A DNA stretch of 64,000 bases from Hetaerina americana (Eukaryota > Arthropoda > Insecta > Odonata > Calopterygidae), in assembly GCA_022747635.1 (NCBI GenBank), contig JAKTNV010000004.1, positions 91,341,552 through 91,405,551 on the forward strand, written 5' to 3'. The notes beneath the pieces were generated by a model. That model worked only from the letters and a program-made list of their open reading frames with translations. It was not told where the DNA came from and ran no database searches. How positions within the stretch are numbered: position 1 is the stretch's first letter; the number at the start of each line of letters is the position of its first letter. Shown piece by piece: positions 11,435-23,335 of the stretch. The position numbers and the translations under genes were made by a program.

Positions 11435-12065
11435 ACTGACAGATTATCAGCTGCCCTTTCGTGATTTAGACCAGATGTCGTTGAGGTTTGAGAACAGAAA
11501 TGAGAAGCTAAACACACCGTATAAACATGACCAGGTTGTGTTAATATATTCCAATCATGTAAGGTATTTGAGGGTGATCCTCAAAAAACATATTATGGAG
11601 CGTTTGGAAGATTTATGGAATCACCTTTGAGAGACATGGATTAATCCGTCGAATTGCAGGGAATTTCAATGAGAAGCTAAGGAAGAAATTTTACTTTTCG
11701 CTGGAGAGCCCACACCTGGTACACGCAATAAGAATTTGGAACACGTTGGAGGAGATAAAATAGCCTCAAATAAAGGTCTTTGGATTTGTGGAGAAATATT
11801 ACTCAAAGTAAGCGAACGTAACGAGATTAAGAGAAGAATTTGAATCAGGGTTCCTCTAAGTTCGTAGGGAGAAGAGGAAACGCAGACTTACAGAAAGGTA
11901 CGGGAAAATCCATTTAAACAATATCGCCGAAGAAATTATTAAAGCCCTTCATCATATTGGCAAACTCGACTATTCGTATAAGATAATGAAGATAAACTGT
12001 AGAACCAATAGATTCAGGAGCACCGTCATTCTTGGTGCGATTCACAATCAAGCCTAATTGAAGCT
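11435..12065 (+). pseudogene. CR1/Jockey-like non-LTR retrotransposon relic, end of RT and C-terminal region
   Basis: Motifs appear in the order expected for the C-terminal half of a CR1/Jockey ORF2, with frame changes between them. DLDQMSLRF...EKLNT is the region after the catalytic RT motif. VRYLRVILKKH matches the YLGV.LD block. GLIRRIAGNFNEKLRKKF and then SLESPHLVHAIRIWNTLEEIK match the LVRPHLEYA..VW block. ANVTRLREEFE and KINCRTNRFRSTV match the distal blocks (consensus R.R.N.F..S). There are several stops and indels. The family shares the GN.NEKLR wording with the relic at 12230-12540. Confidence 0.75.
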
Positions 12066-12229
12066 AAACATCGTAAAAATTAAGAAAGATGAACTTAGCG
12101 TCGAACACTTATTTTTCATTTAGTAACTGAATGCTAGTGACGTAGCAACTCCTACCACACGCTCCATGGGTGGCTTACAGGGTATCGCGTAGTGGCAGAG
12201 GGAATGAGATTTCGATGTTAATATCAGAA

Positions 12230-12540
12230 AATTCATATCATTAAAGTTTTAAGATAAAAGAAAAAAGTTGTTTAATGTGAATCATAAAATATATGAGGCA
12301 GAATTTAGCAACACGGAAAAGGTCCAATATCTGTATGAGTTATTGTGACGTCAAAAATTCATAGGGTAAATACTTCAGAAGAACATGCACTTCTGTCCTA
12401 AACAAGCCAGTTTTCATCACATGGGCTGTAGGAAATAGTAATGAGAAGCTAAGAGAGGCTTTTACTTTGCTTTATTTCAGCCGCATTCGTAATACGCGGT
12501 AAGTATTCGGGATCCATGCGATATAACGGTAAAGTGAAAT
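12230..12540 (+). pseudogene. CR1/Jockey-like non-LTR relic, same subfamily as the preceding one
   Basis: Fragments read EFSNTEKVQYLYELL (matching the TEKVKYLGV.L block), then GNSNEKLREAF and RIRNTR with a stop before VFGIHA, matching the RPHLEYA..VW block. The GNSNEKLRE wording is nearly that of the relic about 700 bases upstream (GNFNEKLRK), so both derive from one subfamily. The copy is shorter and more decayed. Boundaries are approximate. Confidence 0.65.
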
Positions 12541-12544
12541 AAAC

Positions 12545-13774
12545 CATCCTATATTATAAGCCAAACCAACCAAATTATAGAGCATAATACGAGAATGCGC
12601 ATTTCATTAAAGCGTCTTTCATACGTAGGCATGCCATGAAAGTTGGATTGTTCGCGCATTGACATGCACGGCACTGAATAGAATACGTAGGCAGTGAGTT
12701 TACGTCGTGCACGAAAGTGAATTCAACCACCAGTCGAAATGAATTACTCGGGAATACTTGTACTTTCATTTGGTTAAATACATTAGCCATCTAATAAATT
12801 AATGAATGTAATGAGGGCACTGTGTGTGAAGTTTAAACGATTGACAAAATTCGAGTTTGGCACGAAATTTAATGAAAATGCCTTCGCCAGTCACAAATGT
12901 CTTATCAATACTAATTTCTAATAGACAACCTCCATCTTCAGATTCGTACTTCCCAATGTATGTTTTCATGTTCAAAATGTATGTTTTCCATGCCTTTATG
13001 TATTAATATGATGGAAAATCATAAGGGTATACCGTATAACACTCAAATTCGGATAATAGAAGATATAATGTATGCATACACGCTTAGTTCGCTATTATTA
13101 CCTTGGGCGATGGAATCATTTCACCCGTCCCTACTCTGTCCTAGCAGTCCCTCGGAATGACTTAGCTCGGGAGAGGTGTTCAAGGGTCATTTTGCGTGAG
13201 GACTTCGGGTGAAAAACGACTCTGGGAAACTTCATGTTCGCCACATCTCAGCCGCCTCATCACCATACCCCGACATCTGCCGTCATTTCCCGACTATCGC
13301 CCTCCCGAAGGCATTATAATTTGCGGACGGCCCGTTATGGGCCCCCATCCACGCCCACCAACTTCGACCCGACCCAAAGGGCGTCGCCCTCTTCGGGCGG
13401 ACTTGCACACAGGTAGCGACCGCAGGGCCTCCCTCTGTCGATGGGCAAATGAATCCCTTCCCACACGGGTGACCCTTTCCGAAGCTGTCGCTTTGAGTCC
13501 CTTTCGAGAACAAAAGAAGTCCTTCGAGCGGGGATAGAAGGAGAGAAGGGGCGTCGGCCACTCCCACGCCGACGATCTTGAAAATATTTTCTGGTGACTA
13601 TGACTTCATGGGAAACCAAATGGTACAGCATAGGGGAGCGAATTGACCGCCCTACCTTCTTGACGTGTGAATTTCATAAGCCTTGGGGGATGTGCTCTAA
13701 CCTCATTGAACCAAACTTCTGCGTATTAATGTGAACTGATGTGCCATTAACAAAGATGCGAGAAGTGTAGAGAG
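12545..13774. other. Spacer with a GC-rich patch, no gene recognised
   Basis: AT-rich up to about 13150, then GC-rich to about 13560. Overlapping open frames of roughly 95-115 codons lie on both strands of the GC-rich patch. None shows a domain or a clear start context. Confidence 0.45.
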
Positions 13775-13796
13775 CAAAACTGGTGATTGATTTGCC

Positions 13797-13990
13797 TCTA
13801 CTACCACATGTAGAATGGCTTCTACTACTTAATGTAGAAAGGCTGGTGACCTACCACCCTCGGCCACACGTCCTTACAACAGCTTGCTGGGCCTCGACTA
13901 TTAAATTTAGAATGGCTTCCACTACTACATGTGGAAAGACTAGTGACCCACTACCCTCTGCCACACGTCCTTATGAAGGCTTGCAGGGTA
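13797..13990. repeat. Minisatellite: 97-bp unit, two copies, each with paired 24-bp hairpin subunits
   Basis: Unit 1 (13797-13893) and unit 2 (13894-13990) align at a 97-bp period. Each opens with two tandem 24-bp subunits (13797-13820, 13821-13844; 13894-13917, 13918-13941) followed by a spacer of about 49 bp containing GCCACACGTCCTTA in both. The second subunits can fold as TTCTAC/GTAGAA in unit 1 and TTCCAC/GTGGAA in unit 2, each with an 8-base loop, so the stem is kept although a base pair changed. Confidence 0.7.
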
Positions 13991-16903
13991 TTATGCAGAC
14001 GTGTAAATGAATGGCTTCATTTTTAATCCATGGGTTAAGTCATTGGAAACTCCTCAAAAATATTTTGACTGATTCATTTTATGTTCACGACACATTACTG
14101 TGAAACAGCTGTCGACAGGCGGAAAGCAAACTTGAACAACCTCCTCACAAATTGTTTAATTATGACATTTGGCCTTTTTTAAAATCGATAATGAGCAATA
14201 TAAATGCTATCACCTGAAATTCCTTGTTATGCTCCCGTCTTTTATCGACACCCACAGGGAACCGGCGAATCAACCGCAGGTTAAAGTAACCTAACTGAAT
14301 ACGATGCATCGGGATTGAATTTCATACAGGTTACTACGGTCATCCTGAATTTTCCTGCTCATTAAAATAGTACCGGTAATGTGAATATATATTTAATAGG
14401 GGTTAGTTTCTTTCCAGACTAAAGTTAGTACGTAGACACATTCTAGGAATTTGACGCGGATTTATCGGATTTTAAAGTCCTGAAATTATTCGACTGGCCA
14501 GCCCTCTTCAACTTCACTCGCACTCTTTCTAAGTCCATCCCAGAGGATTGGTATCCAGGGGAGAGGGGGGGGGGGACGAGGGAGTCGTTCGATTCTCGGA
14601 GTCACCGTCTCAGGGGTTGATGGGATACTCTCTCCTGATCCACCATCTCCCGCGCATTCACCCTCGTTCGGCCCACGCACTGCATTCATGGGCACAAGGT
14701 AGCTGAAACATACTCAGTGAAATATCATCGCTCGAGTGCACCGTCACCCATTACAGGTGATGGGAGGTGAGGGAGTTCGAGAGAGGGGAGGGGAGGAGGG
14801 TTTTGCAACGACGATGACGACGAGGAAGATCCCTGTTGAGATTCCTCAAGTCTCCTCGCATAAACTAAAGACGAGCCTGAATTTCTGGCACCGCTTGCTG
14901 CCTCTTAATTTTTTTAAATCTTCCCTGTGGGCGGAAAAGAAATCTTATAACTAAATCAGATAACTACACATTGTCTTAACAAATGATGCCAATGGAACAT
15001 TGACACTGTTTATGCAAGTGACTATGATGGGTGAATGTGTAGTATCGGCTTCAAAACCTTAGTCATATCTCGTTTATGTAACAAGAACCCTCACGCCTTT
15101 TGTACGAAGCAGCTTGCCAACATTCCATTTTTGAAAAAAATCTACTTAAAAGCAACAAAAATAGTAATTTTAAGTGTTGAATTTCACACGTGGACAGAAA
15201 AGAACAGGCTGGACGCATTATGGGAAAAGGAGAATTTCAATATTATACGCTCTAAATAGAACAATATAATGGAAATTTTATGCATTCAACTTTTACTCCT
15301 CGTCTTTTGTGCAACCGATGGGACAAAAGTTTCCGTCTACCGAAATCTCACCCTGGACTTGCGAGGTTCGTAAAGGGTTAGCGCTATTGTAAATGATCAG
15401 GATAGTCCCCCCACCCCCACTTTCCTTCACCCTCCCTGCAGCGGTCCTCCTCCCATTTGCCTTGCTTTCCCTCACGCACACACCTCTCCCTCCTGAAACA
15501 TTTTCCCCATTCACAAGCAATGTCACTGACCACCCACTCCCCTTCTTACTCGCCCAGCCAGAACAAACACACACACGAGCGTCTGTACGAATATTCACCT
15601 GAAGAGGAACTTGTTTGTTGAAAGAGCGGTTGTCGTTTTGCTAAATGTAGTGTAATTACCAGGTTTCAATTTTTACTTCTTATTCATTTAATTTATGAAA
15701 AATCTCATTTTGTAAATGATCGTTTTAACCTGCGACACGTTTTAAAATATGTTTGCATAAATGCGTATATTAGGCAGGCGAAGGTTTTATAAAAATATAA
15801 GGAAGTCGTACAATTGAAAATTTTATTTCTTTTTCAATAAAGCAGAACAATATTTAGTAAAGAGTATCGCACGAAAAAAATATTGTTACGTTATTCATTT
15901 GATTTAACAATAAAATTTATTAAACGGGTGAGAGATCCCTTTTTTACCATTTTTTCTACAATCTTTAGCAGAAAGAGAGAGACCGTTTTAGTCTGGGACT
16001 TCAATCGAGGACATAAATTTTATTTCCTGTTGGACAAATATTGTCTAAGGGTAGAGAGGTGAGTGAAATCGAGCGACTACAAGAAAATAAGAGTTAAAAA
16101 TTGTGGAATGGTAGGGAATGTGAAAGTGCATTGGATATATAATAATGCTTGTGGGATGAAAAACGGAGCACATGATTTTCAAATACCTGTTTTTTTTCCC
16201 TCAAGTAATTTAAAAGGGAGAATATTGCCCCGCCCCGAAGTCGCCGACGAATTCGTTGCCGCGCCCCGCCAACTAAGCCACGATCCGTGCTATCCCGACC
16301 TCCACGGACTTGCTGTAAGTAGCTGTCCTCCCTCCCCCCTCTTAGAAGCTGCCTCAGCTACTTCAAGTTTACCTGCCAATTGATGACTCTATGGTACCCC
16401 AACTATTTTATGTATATTACGCTCACACCGAATGAGGTAATGGCCAACCACGCGAGTCTTAGAAGACGTCATAGTGAAAGAGGATTTCATTTGAGGAATC
16501 TCCCCCTTTCCGAGTGATGATCTACTCTTTTCAGTTCCCCGAGGAACAAGGGCCCTCGTTAAAATACCCATCTGCATCGCTACTCCGTATCTCCAATCTC
16601 TCTGCCCCATTCGGCTTCTGCCGCGCCTACTGTCCCTCGTCCCGCCGAGCTGGCCCACTCTCAAGTCCTGCCAACCAACCCGACCACAACCCGACGCCCA
16701 TCCGTCGCCTCACCGCCCTTCCTCTTCTTTCCGCACGAACTGCCCTGCGCCCACGACCTCGTCCTAGAGCCAAGGAGGCCTCCGCCGCCCAATTTCCACC
16801 AGTCATTCGTTACCCGGAACAGTACATCTACAAGCACATCACCAAGCAAGCCGATGTAGGAGCTTGTTAGGGAAGGAGTGTTCGGGCACAAGACACACAT
16901 GTA
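13991..16903. other. Spacer, no gene recognised
   Basis: Mostly AT-rich, with GC-richer patches near 14560-14830 and 16560-16800 and a CT-rich patch near 15405-15560. Frames up to about 118 codons occur in the GC-richer parts but show no domain. Confidence 0.45.
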
Positions 16904-16908
16904 AATAT

Positions 16909-16972
<64 letters not shown>

Positions 16973-16983
16973 TCATATATATT
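16904..16983. repeat. (TA)n microsatellite
   Basis: Nearly pure AT dinucleotide array with a few interruptions. It abuts the Penelope-type 3' repeat that starts at about 16986. Confidence 0.9.
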
Positions 16984-16985
16984 CC

Positions 16986-17090
16986 TCCCCCCCCCAGACT
17001 CCAAAGTTTCTCTCCGAAAACTTCCAGTCTGACCTGTAGAAGGCCTCAGAGAATGCCTAAAGCTCAAACGATCTACAATGTGAGTGTAAC
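16986..17090 (+). repeat. Penelope-type 3' repeat with degenerate hammerhead-like core (copy 1)
   Basis: This aligns over about 100 bases with 58931-59031, which lies directly downstream of a Penelope-like RT/GIY-YIG relic. Shared landmarks are CCCCCAG.CTCCA, TCTTCC/ACTTCC, CTGACCTG.AGAAG, AAAGCTCA, and AATGTGAGTGT. The core is CTGTAGA (17034-17040), a stem GGC/GCC (17042-17044 with 17055-17057), then TAAA. The strict hammerhead consensus would be CTGANGA and GAAA, so this copy carries a mutation in each. No RT coding sequence was recognised upstream, where a (TA)n array lies instead. Confidence 0.6.
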
Positions 17091-17160
17091 TACTTTATTT
17101 TGTACTCAATTGTGCCGTCCAAATATTAAATTGCTCTAGTAATTGCTGGTATATGTAGTA

Positions 17161-17172
17161 TATAGATGTATA

Positions 17173-17243
<71 letters not shown>
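17161..17243. repeat. (TA)n microsatellite
   Basis: Starts with short TG-containing variants, then is pure TA to 17243. It forms the 3' tail of the minus-strand SINE-like repeat that begins at 17244. Confidence 0.9.
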
Positions 17244-17245
<2 letters not shown>

Positions 17246-17465
17246 CATGCTCATCAACGAGCAGGTTGATTTGACTGATAACAGGACAGCCAAGAGCTAG
17301 CGGAGTTCACACTTCAAGGTAGGGGAACCAGGCAGTTTCCTGGTTACTGAAAAATCATATAGGTTGAGTGAAGCTGAGGGTGCTCAGATCCTGAATCAAA
17401 CCCGACCCTCTAGACAATATTCATGCCTTATGTGCATCGGACTATCATGCCCATACATTTGTGTT
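17244..17465 (-). repeat. tRNA-derived SINE-like element (family D) with (TA)n tail
   Basis: Read on the minus strand, there is an A-box-like TGATAGTCCGATGC and a B-box-like GGTTTGATTC in a T arm GTCGGGTTTGATTC. A body follows with CCTATATGATTTTTCAGTAA and CAGGAAACTGCCTGG, and the element runs directly into the (TA)n array. The layout of head, body and simple tail suggests a SINE. Only one copy was recognised in the window, so the family is not proven from this sequence alone. Confidence 0.5.
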
Positions 17466-18039
17466 TGAATATATGCACACACATTTGTATATGTATGTGT
17501 ACGAGTATGGACACAATATATATACACACAAACACAATTATAACCTCAACCCACTCTTTCGGAGAACTCACCTTTCCGCTGTTATAAACGAAGAAATGTC
17601 TCCGAGAAAAATACTGACAATATCCCTTAATCTAGCCCTCTCCCTTTGGCGTAACTTATTGATGCAGTCAAACGATACCCAGTGCGCGGCAAAAGACTAT
17701 TCTGTACAGAAACACGTCCAACAAATTAGCAACAAAAAACTCGATTACGAAGGGTATTAAAGCCGAAATATATGACCGAGACCGGGGTAAGGGGAAGATT
17801 AATTTCGATTGGGAGGAGGAGGAGGTACGGTAGGACGGAAAACATTACTACCACTCCCTTTTATTAAAAGAGAGAAATAAAAAATCTATCCATTTAAATC
17901 AACTGGGCACCCTTTATATTTGGATAAATCAATTATGGGGTGTGATGGTACAGAAAGTGTTAGCCGATACGCAAAGGATTGCAAAAATGGGAGCATAATA
18001 ATTTCTTAATTTCGTAGACCAAATTACCCTAGCATGTAT
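17466..18039. other. AT-rich spacer, no gene recognised
   Basis: Contains a short GA-rich patch near 17810-17830. No conserved frame was seen. Confidence 0.4.
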
Positions 18040-19080
18040 GTTCTCCTTGAACTCGTTTACCAAATTTTCAAATTATTTACCAATCATAGCAACGTTACAC
18101 TTTTAATCTCCAGTGAATTAAATCTGCCGGGGATTAATTGGCAAAATATTGCGTAATACATTAGAAAAATATTTGCAATTTCTGAGAAAACGTTTTTAAT
18201 GTATTCTCAAAATTAGAAATGGAACAATAGTTTAATCGTAGATTTTAGGTAACAGAATACTCTGCAAGTTTGCGACTAATATCCCAAAATTCATTGCAAA
18301 GGAGAACATAGCCGAGGGAATTAGCTATCACAAGGCTACGTTACGGGAAATTAAAATAATTATCGCGAAGGAAAGCATAAATTCTACCTATATAGTATCG
18401 GCAACTTCTATGTTTCGGGGGAAAAGCTTAAACTCGAACTATACGCATTAAGGTACAAATACCACAGCGTTGACATTGAACATCCTCGGAAAGCTTAAAA
18501 AACATTATTCATGACAGGATGAAGAAGCTTATTTTATTCATATTCTAACGTGGTCATAAGTAGCCACAATGGCACAACGCAGAGGTCAGCGTTAAGGAGA
18601 CAAAGAAAGAGTTACTCAAATTTTAAAAGGGAATTAAAAAGTATTGACGAAAATCTTATCAAGCCAGGATGTAAACTCATATAATGTCAAGTAAAAACGA
18701 AAAATATTATGCGTAAAACCTTATGTATCTTTGAAAGCAAGATATTATGGGGAATTTGGAGAGTAACACAAAATCATTGTGATCTTCCATTCCGGAAATA
18801 CAAGGGAAACGTCCAACTTTACAATCATTAGTTGAGGAATTGGTAAACTTAAATACAGGCCAGAATTTCAAATAATTTCTTTCAGAACGTCCACACAAAA
18901 ATATAGGTGCACAAATCGAAGACCTACGGACACCTGAAGAGCACTTGAGAGAAATAATTACTATCTCAGAAAGGAAAGAAAAAAACCTCTGACAAGTAAA
19001 ACTTAGGAAAAGAACAGCCCCGGGTGAAATACCCGTGAAATACCGAAGAAAATTGTCACTGCACATTAGACATGGTGAAA
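18040..19080 (+). pseudogene. CR1-like non-LTR retrotransposon relic: endonuclease to start of RT
   Basis: Plus-strand pieces follow the order of a CR1-type ORF2. LLELVYQIFKLF then ISSELNLPGINW matches the apurinic-type endonuclease block GDFNLPGINW. Next, KFATNIPKFIAKENIAEGIS plus YHKATLREI matches the C-terminal endonuclease block whose usual form is GISDHDAV. FKRELKSIDENL lies in the linker. TISERKEKNL and RKRTAPGEIPVKY match the first RT block, usually RK..GPDGIP. Several stops and shifts make it a pseudogene. In the endonuclease blocks the D of GDFN has become E and the D of SDH has become Y. Catalytic RT motifs are not present in this piece. Confidence 0.7.
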
Positions 19081-19700
19081 CCATCGAGAAATTATTTTTT
19101 TTAACGATTGACTAAACTATTGCTGAGAAATGCGAGGAACGGTTTACAATACTCACTAATATCGAACATCAGCAAGATGAGCTGCTTATGGTGACATAAT
19201 AAATTAAAATATTAATAAAATAAGAAATTAAAATTACTCTGACCGTTTATATATCATACCAATTTTATCATAGTTGATTATGGTTTGGAATATTCTATTC
19301 TTGTCATTTGTGGAAAAAATTGAAAAATAATTTAAACATTTCCGTCCCTCAACTGTTTCTCAGACGTTACATAGGCGATCTCTAATATCGTAGTATGGAA
19401 GATGTTAATAGAAGGCAAACTGTTTAATTAATAGAAAATTAATTGGTAATTTTACATACTTATTGAAATGCAGTTCATTGCGTTTGTAGATTTAACTACA
19501 CTGCCAAAATTCGAATCCGCAATGAACGTTAAAGTGTAAAAATATTATTACAATTCATGAAGCAGAGCATAGTATTTCTTCTTTACAGAGTTTTTACTCG
19601 TTTTTTGAGTTCATAAGAAAGAAGCCCTAAAAACATAGTAAACCCAACATGGCCGTGTACTGAAAGAGAGATCCCATTTTCTTGTCCCGCTATGGAGTTG
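19081..19700. other. AT-rich spacer, no gene recognised
   Basis: No continuation of the CR1-like frame was recognised past about 19080, and no other feature was seen. Confidence 0.4.
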
Positions 19701-20700
19701 AGTTCCTGAACCATCGGATCGAGCGCCTCCCCCCCCCACGTATCTCCCAATCCCCTCCCCCCGTCCCCACCCCGATCCCACCCTCCGGCCAAGGTACCCA
19801 ACCCCCGAAAAGCGCTCCTCATCATTTCCATTCCACCTGCATCTCCAAGGGCCTCCCTCTCTCCACCCACTTGGCTCACTCTTCCACTTGCCCTTCTCCC
19901 TCCGTTCCCCTCCCCCGCACTCCACTCCGTCACCGCCACGCACACATTTTCCCTCCCTGGCCCCGTGGAATCAGCCACCCACTTCCTTCCATCCCTCGGA
20001 CTAAATCAAGCCCCTAACCTCCCATTTGTCCCCTCTCCCTGCCCTACTAGAACACACAGGAAATCGTTACGAAAAGGAGCTTGGGTCAGGAGGACACTAC
20101 TGGGGAAGAGGGAGATGGTCGAATTTATAGGAAGGGAGTTGGGGCGGGGTGTGGGTAGCGGCGGGCGAGGTTACGAGGGTGGGTGCCGGGCGAAGGCGGA
20201 AAATGCACACACACACAAACGCACCCACCCCGGGGGCAGGGGGTAGAAGGGCGAGAAGCAATGGGGAGGCGTGGGAGAGGGACGCTGGAAGGAAGAGTTC
20301 GTCGAGGGAGGAGTGGGTGGGATTTTGCGTTCAAGGGACGACGGCGAGAGCCTCTCCAAGCGGGTGAGGGTCAAGGGGGGGATATGGGAGAAAGCGGGGT
20401 TTCCAGGGATCCTCACTAATGAAAACCCAGTGCCATCTCATCCGCAGTCCATTCCGCGGCATTCCCTCTCGAAATCTCTCGTTTCGATGCCCATCACCCA
20501 TCCTCCTCCAATCCCTTCCACGGATACCATGGCTTGCCTCGCACTCCCCCCCCCCTTGCTCGCCACTCGCGGGGAGTCCCTCTTTCTCCACTCCTTCATC
20601 GATTATCGCCTTTCATTCTTCCTCCAACGCCCGCCCCCTCCCGCACGCCCAAACCCCCCTTCCCCTCCAGGGCGACCCACGATCCCATCAATTTGGCATC
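19701..20700. other. GC-rich island with alternating C-rich and G-rich halves
   Basis: Positions 19715-20050 are C-rich on the plus strand, 20085-20410 are G/A-rich, and 20420-20690 are C/T-rich again. A short CA run lies at 20203-20216. Many overlapping frames of 70-175 codons occur on both strands with Pro/Ser- or Gly/Arg-rich content. They look like products of composition, not genes. Confidence 0.5.
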
Positions 20701-21639
20701 GGTTTCAATATTTTACGACTTCTTATCTCGGCTTTAACGAGTCGAAGGACGTCGTTTCTACTTTGCTGCACGCGAAAGTTTTCGCTCGGGATGGCTGATT
20801 CCTTAGCGGATGCCTCGTAGGGGTTTCTCGCTACGTGCACCTCTACATCATCCCTGGGGCGATCTCATTGCTATCCCTCGCATTCCTCGAGGTATTATCG
20901 AAGAGAGAGCAACACATCCGAACCGACCGACTTACTGCTTTACCATTACTATTTTTCAAAAATGTACTTTTTCTCTCCATTAATCTACAATACTATTAAA
21001 ACTGGTGGCATATTAAAAAAAAGCATTGAGATTCTCTGTTTTCTCATTCTAAAGTTGAAAGGACTGGCAATATATATAATGTCTATGATGTATTTCTTAT
21101 GCCTAAAGTGATATGTTCAATATATGAGTAATTCCTAGGTAATAACACTTAATACGGGCAAGAAATGAACATTTTTCCATAGACAGAACATAGGATGGTA
21201 GTTTATATTTTTTACTTACATACACTGCTGCATAGTTAATTCAATATGCTGAAGAAACTGCATTTTAATTTCAAAACAGTTTTTAACAGTTGGTAGAAAA
21301 AGGTCCATTACCCCGCGAACGGAGGCCAGCTCACCTGACCCTAGCTACAAGAAATGCTAAAGAGAAAGGTATCCTCAGCAAATGCAGATCGATTACTTCA
21401 ACATCGATATCATGCAAAAATTTAGAACAATTCACCTTTATCTTTATAATAGCTTTTCTCGACAGTAGTAGACTTCTCTGCCGTAACCATAATGGGTTTA
21501 GGAAATGCAGATCATTTAAAACACAACTGGTTCTATTTATTCATGGTATTCTGAAATTGGTGTCATTTTTAGTTTTCATGAAAACGTTTTGCTAGGTTCC
21601 TCATGAGAACTATTTAAAAAACTAAAATATTATGGCATT
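20701..21639. other. Spacer, no gene recognised
   Basis: Mixed composition to about 20930, then AT-rich. No supported feature was seen. Confidence 0.4.
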
Positions 21640-22150
21640 TATGAAAAATGACCCAACCGGATTAGAGTTTTCATTTAATCGTCGACAAAAAGTAGCCATC
21701 AATGGGTTGAATTCCATAGGGGAAAATATAAATACCGAAGTGCCACACAGAAGTGTTTTGGGACTCCCACTTTTCTAGATATGGTTCAACGACCTAAGTT
21801 TCCCCATTATCAAAAACCTTTTTTGATATACAGGCGACAATGTGATTCAAATGGATATATGTAGATACACGGACTTCACTTGAACGATCTACGAGATCAG
21901 ATGTCAGAGTGGTGTAAGTAATGGGGATCAGAGTTAAATATTCAGAAAATACAAAGTAGTGAATTTTTGGAATAAAGGAAATTAAGAAAAAGACTATAAA
22001 GAACTATGATAAATACATGAATATACTATATATGAAGAGAATAAAAGATAAGAAAGGTGGAATTTTAACTTACTCATAAAAGTCAAGTATTACTGTAACG
22101 GGCGCCATTTAAGGACTTCTTAGGAAACTTCACAAAGTTAGTCTTTGTAT
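21640..22150 (+). pseudogene. CR1/Jockey-like non-LTR retrotransposon relic: central RT domain
   Basis: The plus-strand translation reads RRQKVAINGLNS...EVPHRSVLGLPLF, a stop, then IWFNDL. This is the hallmark GVPQGSVLGPLLF...INDL block of non-LTR reverse transcriptases. About 40 codons later come QMSEWCK and WGSELNIQK, the block after the catalytic motif (usually W...WGM.LN..K). ITVTGAI and GLLRKLHK near the end match the G.LRR..H block. The FADD catalytic motif itself is not readable (GDNVIQM stands near its place). Stops and shifts are frequent. It may be the downstream part of the element seen at 18040-19080. Confidence 0.75.
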
Positions 22151-23335
22151 GTATCCATATACGTGCCTCCTTCTCATTCGTCTTTACTTATGGAATAAAA
22201 GATGAGATATTTTTTCCCTATCGCATCCTTCTATCATACTCCTGCTACCCGTTACGGATTCCAGGGTTTGATGCAAACGTAAATTTACCTCTCAATATCT
22301 TCGTTTACCTCGTCGTACCAATTGCTCTTGCCCCGTTTTGTATCGCCTTGAAACACATATATCGACAGGAGACACACACTCCCTCTGTGCACTAAAACAC
22401 ATTTTATTTATCATTTTAACCTACGACTTCGTCTACGCAAAAACGTCTCGAACCGCTGTTCGTAAAACTTTTGACAAAATGGAGATGATCAATAAATGCT
22501 TCAGTGGTAACATCTTTCCATTAGCGTGTAAACGGCTATAATATTTTGAAAACTTTTCCCAATTCCATTTTTCACGCTTATGAAGGAGCAGAAGACGAAC
22601 GGAGAGCTGCTAGGGTCATCCCAATCTCACAAAGACACTTTTTTCCCGGCAGTCTCTTCCTTTGTCATCCTCAGTAAACCTTATTTGCACTCGTGAAAAG
22701 GGCCTGCCCCTTTTAGAAATAGGACTTCTTCCTTTTCTCCCGAAAATTCCCCTCTCCTTACCCCTCTCCTTCCGACCTCAGACCCCATTTTATATTTTAA
22801 CTCGCTTAAATATGACGGAGACATCCATCCACCGCCTGTGCCTCATCCCTCTCGACCCCTGCTCCCCACCCCTCCCGGGCCTACGCCCACCTCTTGTTCA
22901 TCCCCCACGACTTCCTCCCTTCTCGACCGCTCCTTTTCCCGCGCCTCCGCACCTCCATCCAATTGTCACTCGATTGCTTCAATGCTGCAGCGGTCCTATT
23001 TGTTTTTTTAGGAAGTTGTGATACCAGATACCGCGGGTTGTATGTTGAAGGTTCATTGAAATAGCAATAATCATTACGCTAATTTACTTACTCTTTAGAA
23101 AAATCGTTAGTTAAAGAATCAAGGATACTAATAGCAATTCGTTCACCTTTTTAGACTTTAATGCGAAAAAAACCGGAATCAGAGCGATTCTTCGAGGAAT
23201 CACATGAAAAAGGTGCCAGTGGAATAATTACAAACTTATTTATAATGATTCTAAGAAACTGTTGGGGATTCTGCTACAGTAACTTTTATGGAGTCCTCAA
23301 CTAATATGTATTAAAATGCAGCAATTTTAAAGCTT
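22151..23335. other. Spacer with a pyrimidine-rich island
   Basis: Positions about 22690-22970 are C/T-rich on the plus strand, with a 119-codon low-complexity open frame. No gene or repeat is supported elsewhere in the stretch. Confidence 0.45.

Noticed and set aside
13196..13537. 113-codon plus-strand frame in a GC-rich patch
   Set aside because: Two overlapping frames on the other strand are equally long. No domain, splice context or repeat support.
13797..13990. CRISPR-like repeat array
   Set aside because: The 24-bp units come as adjacent pairs without unique spacers, and the host is eukaryotic.
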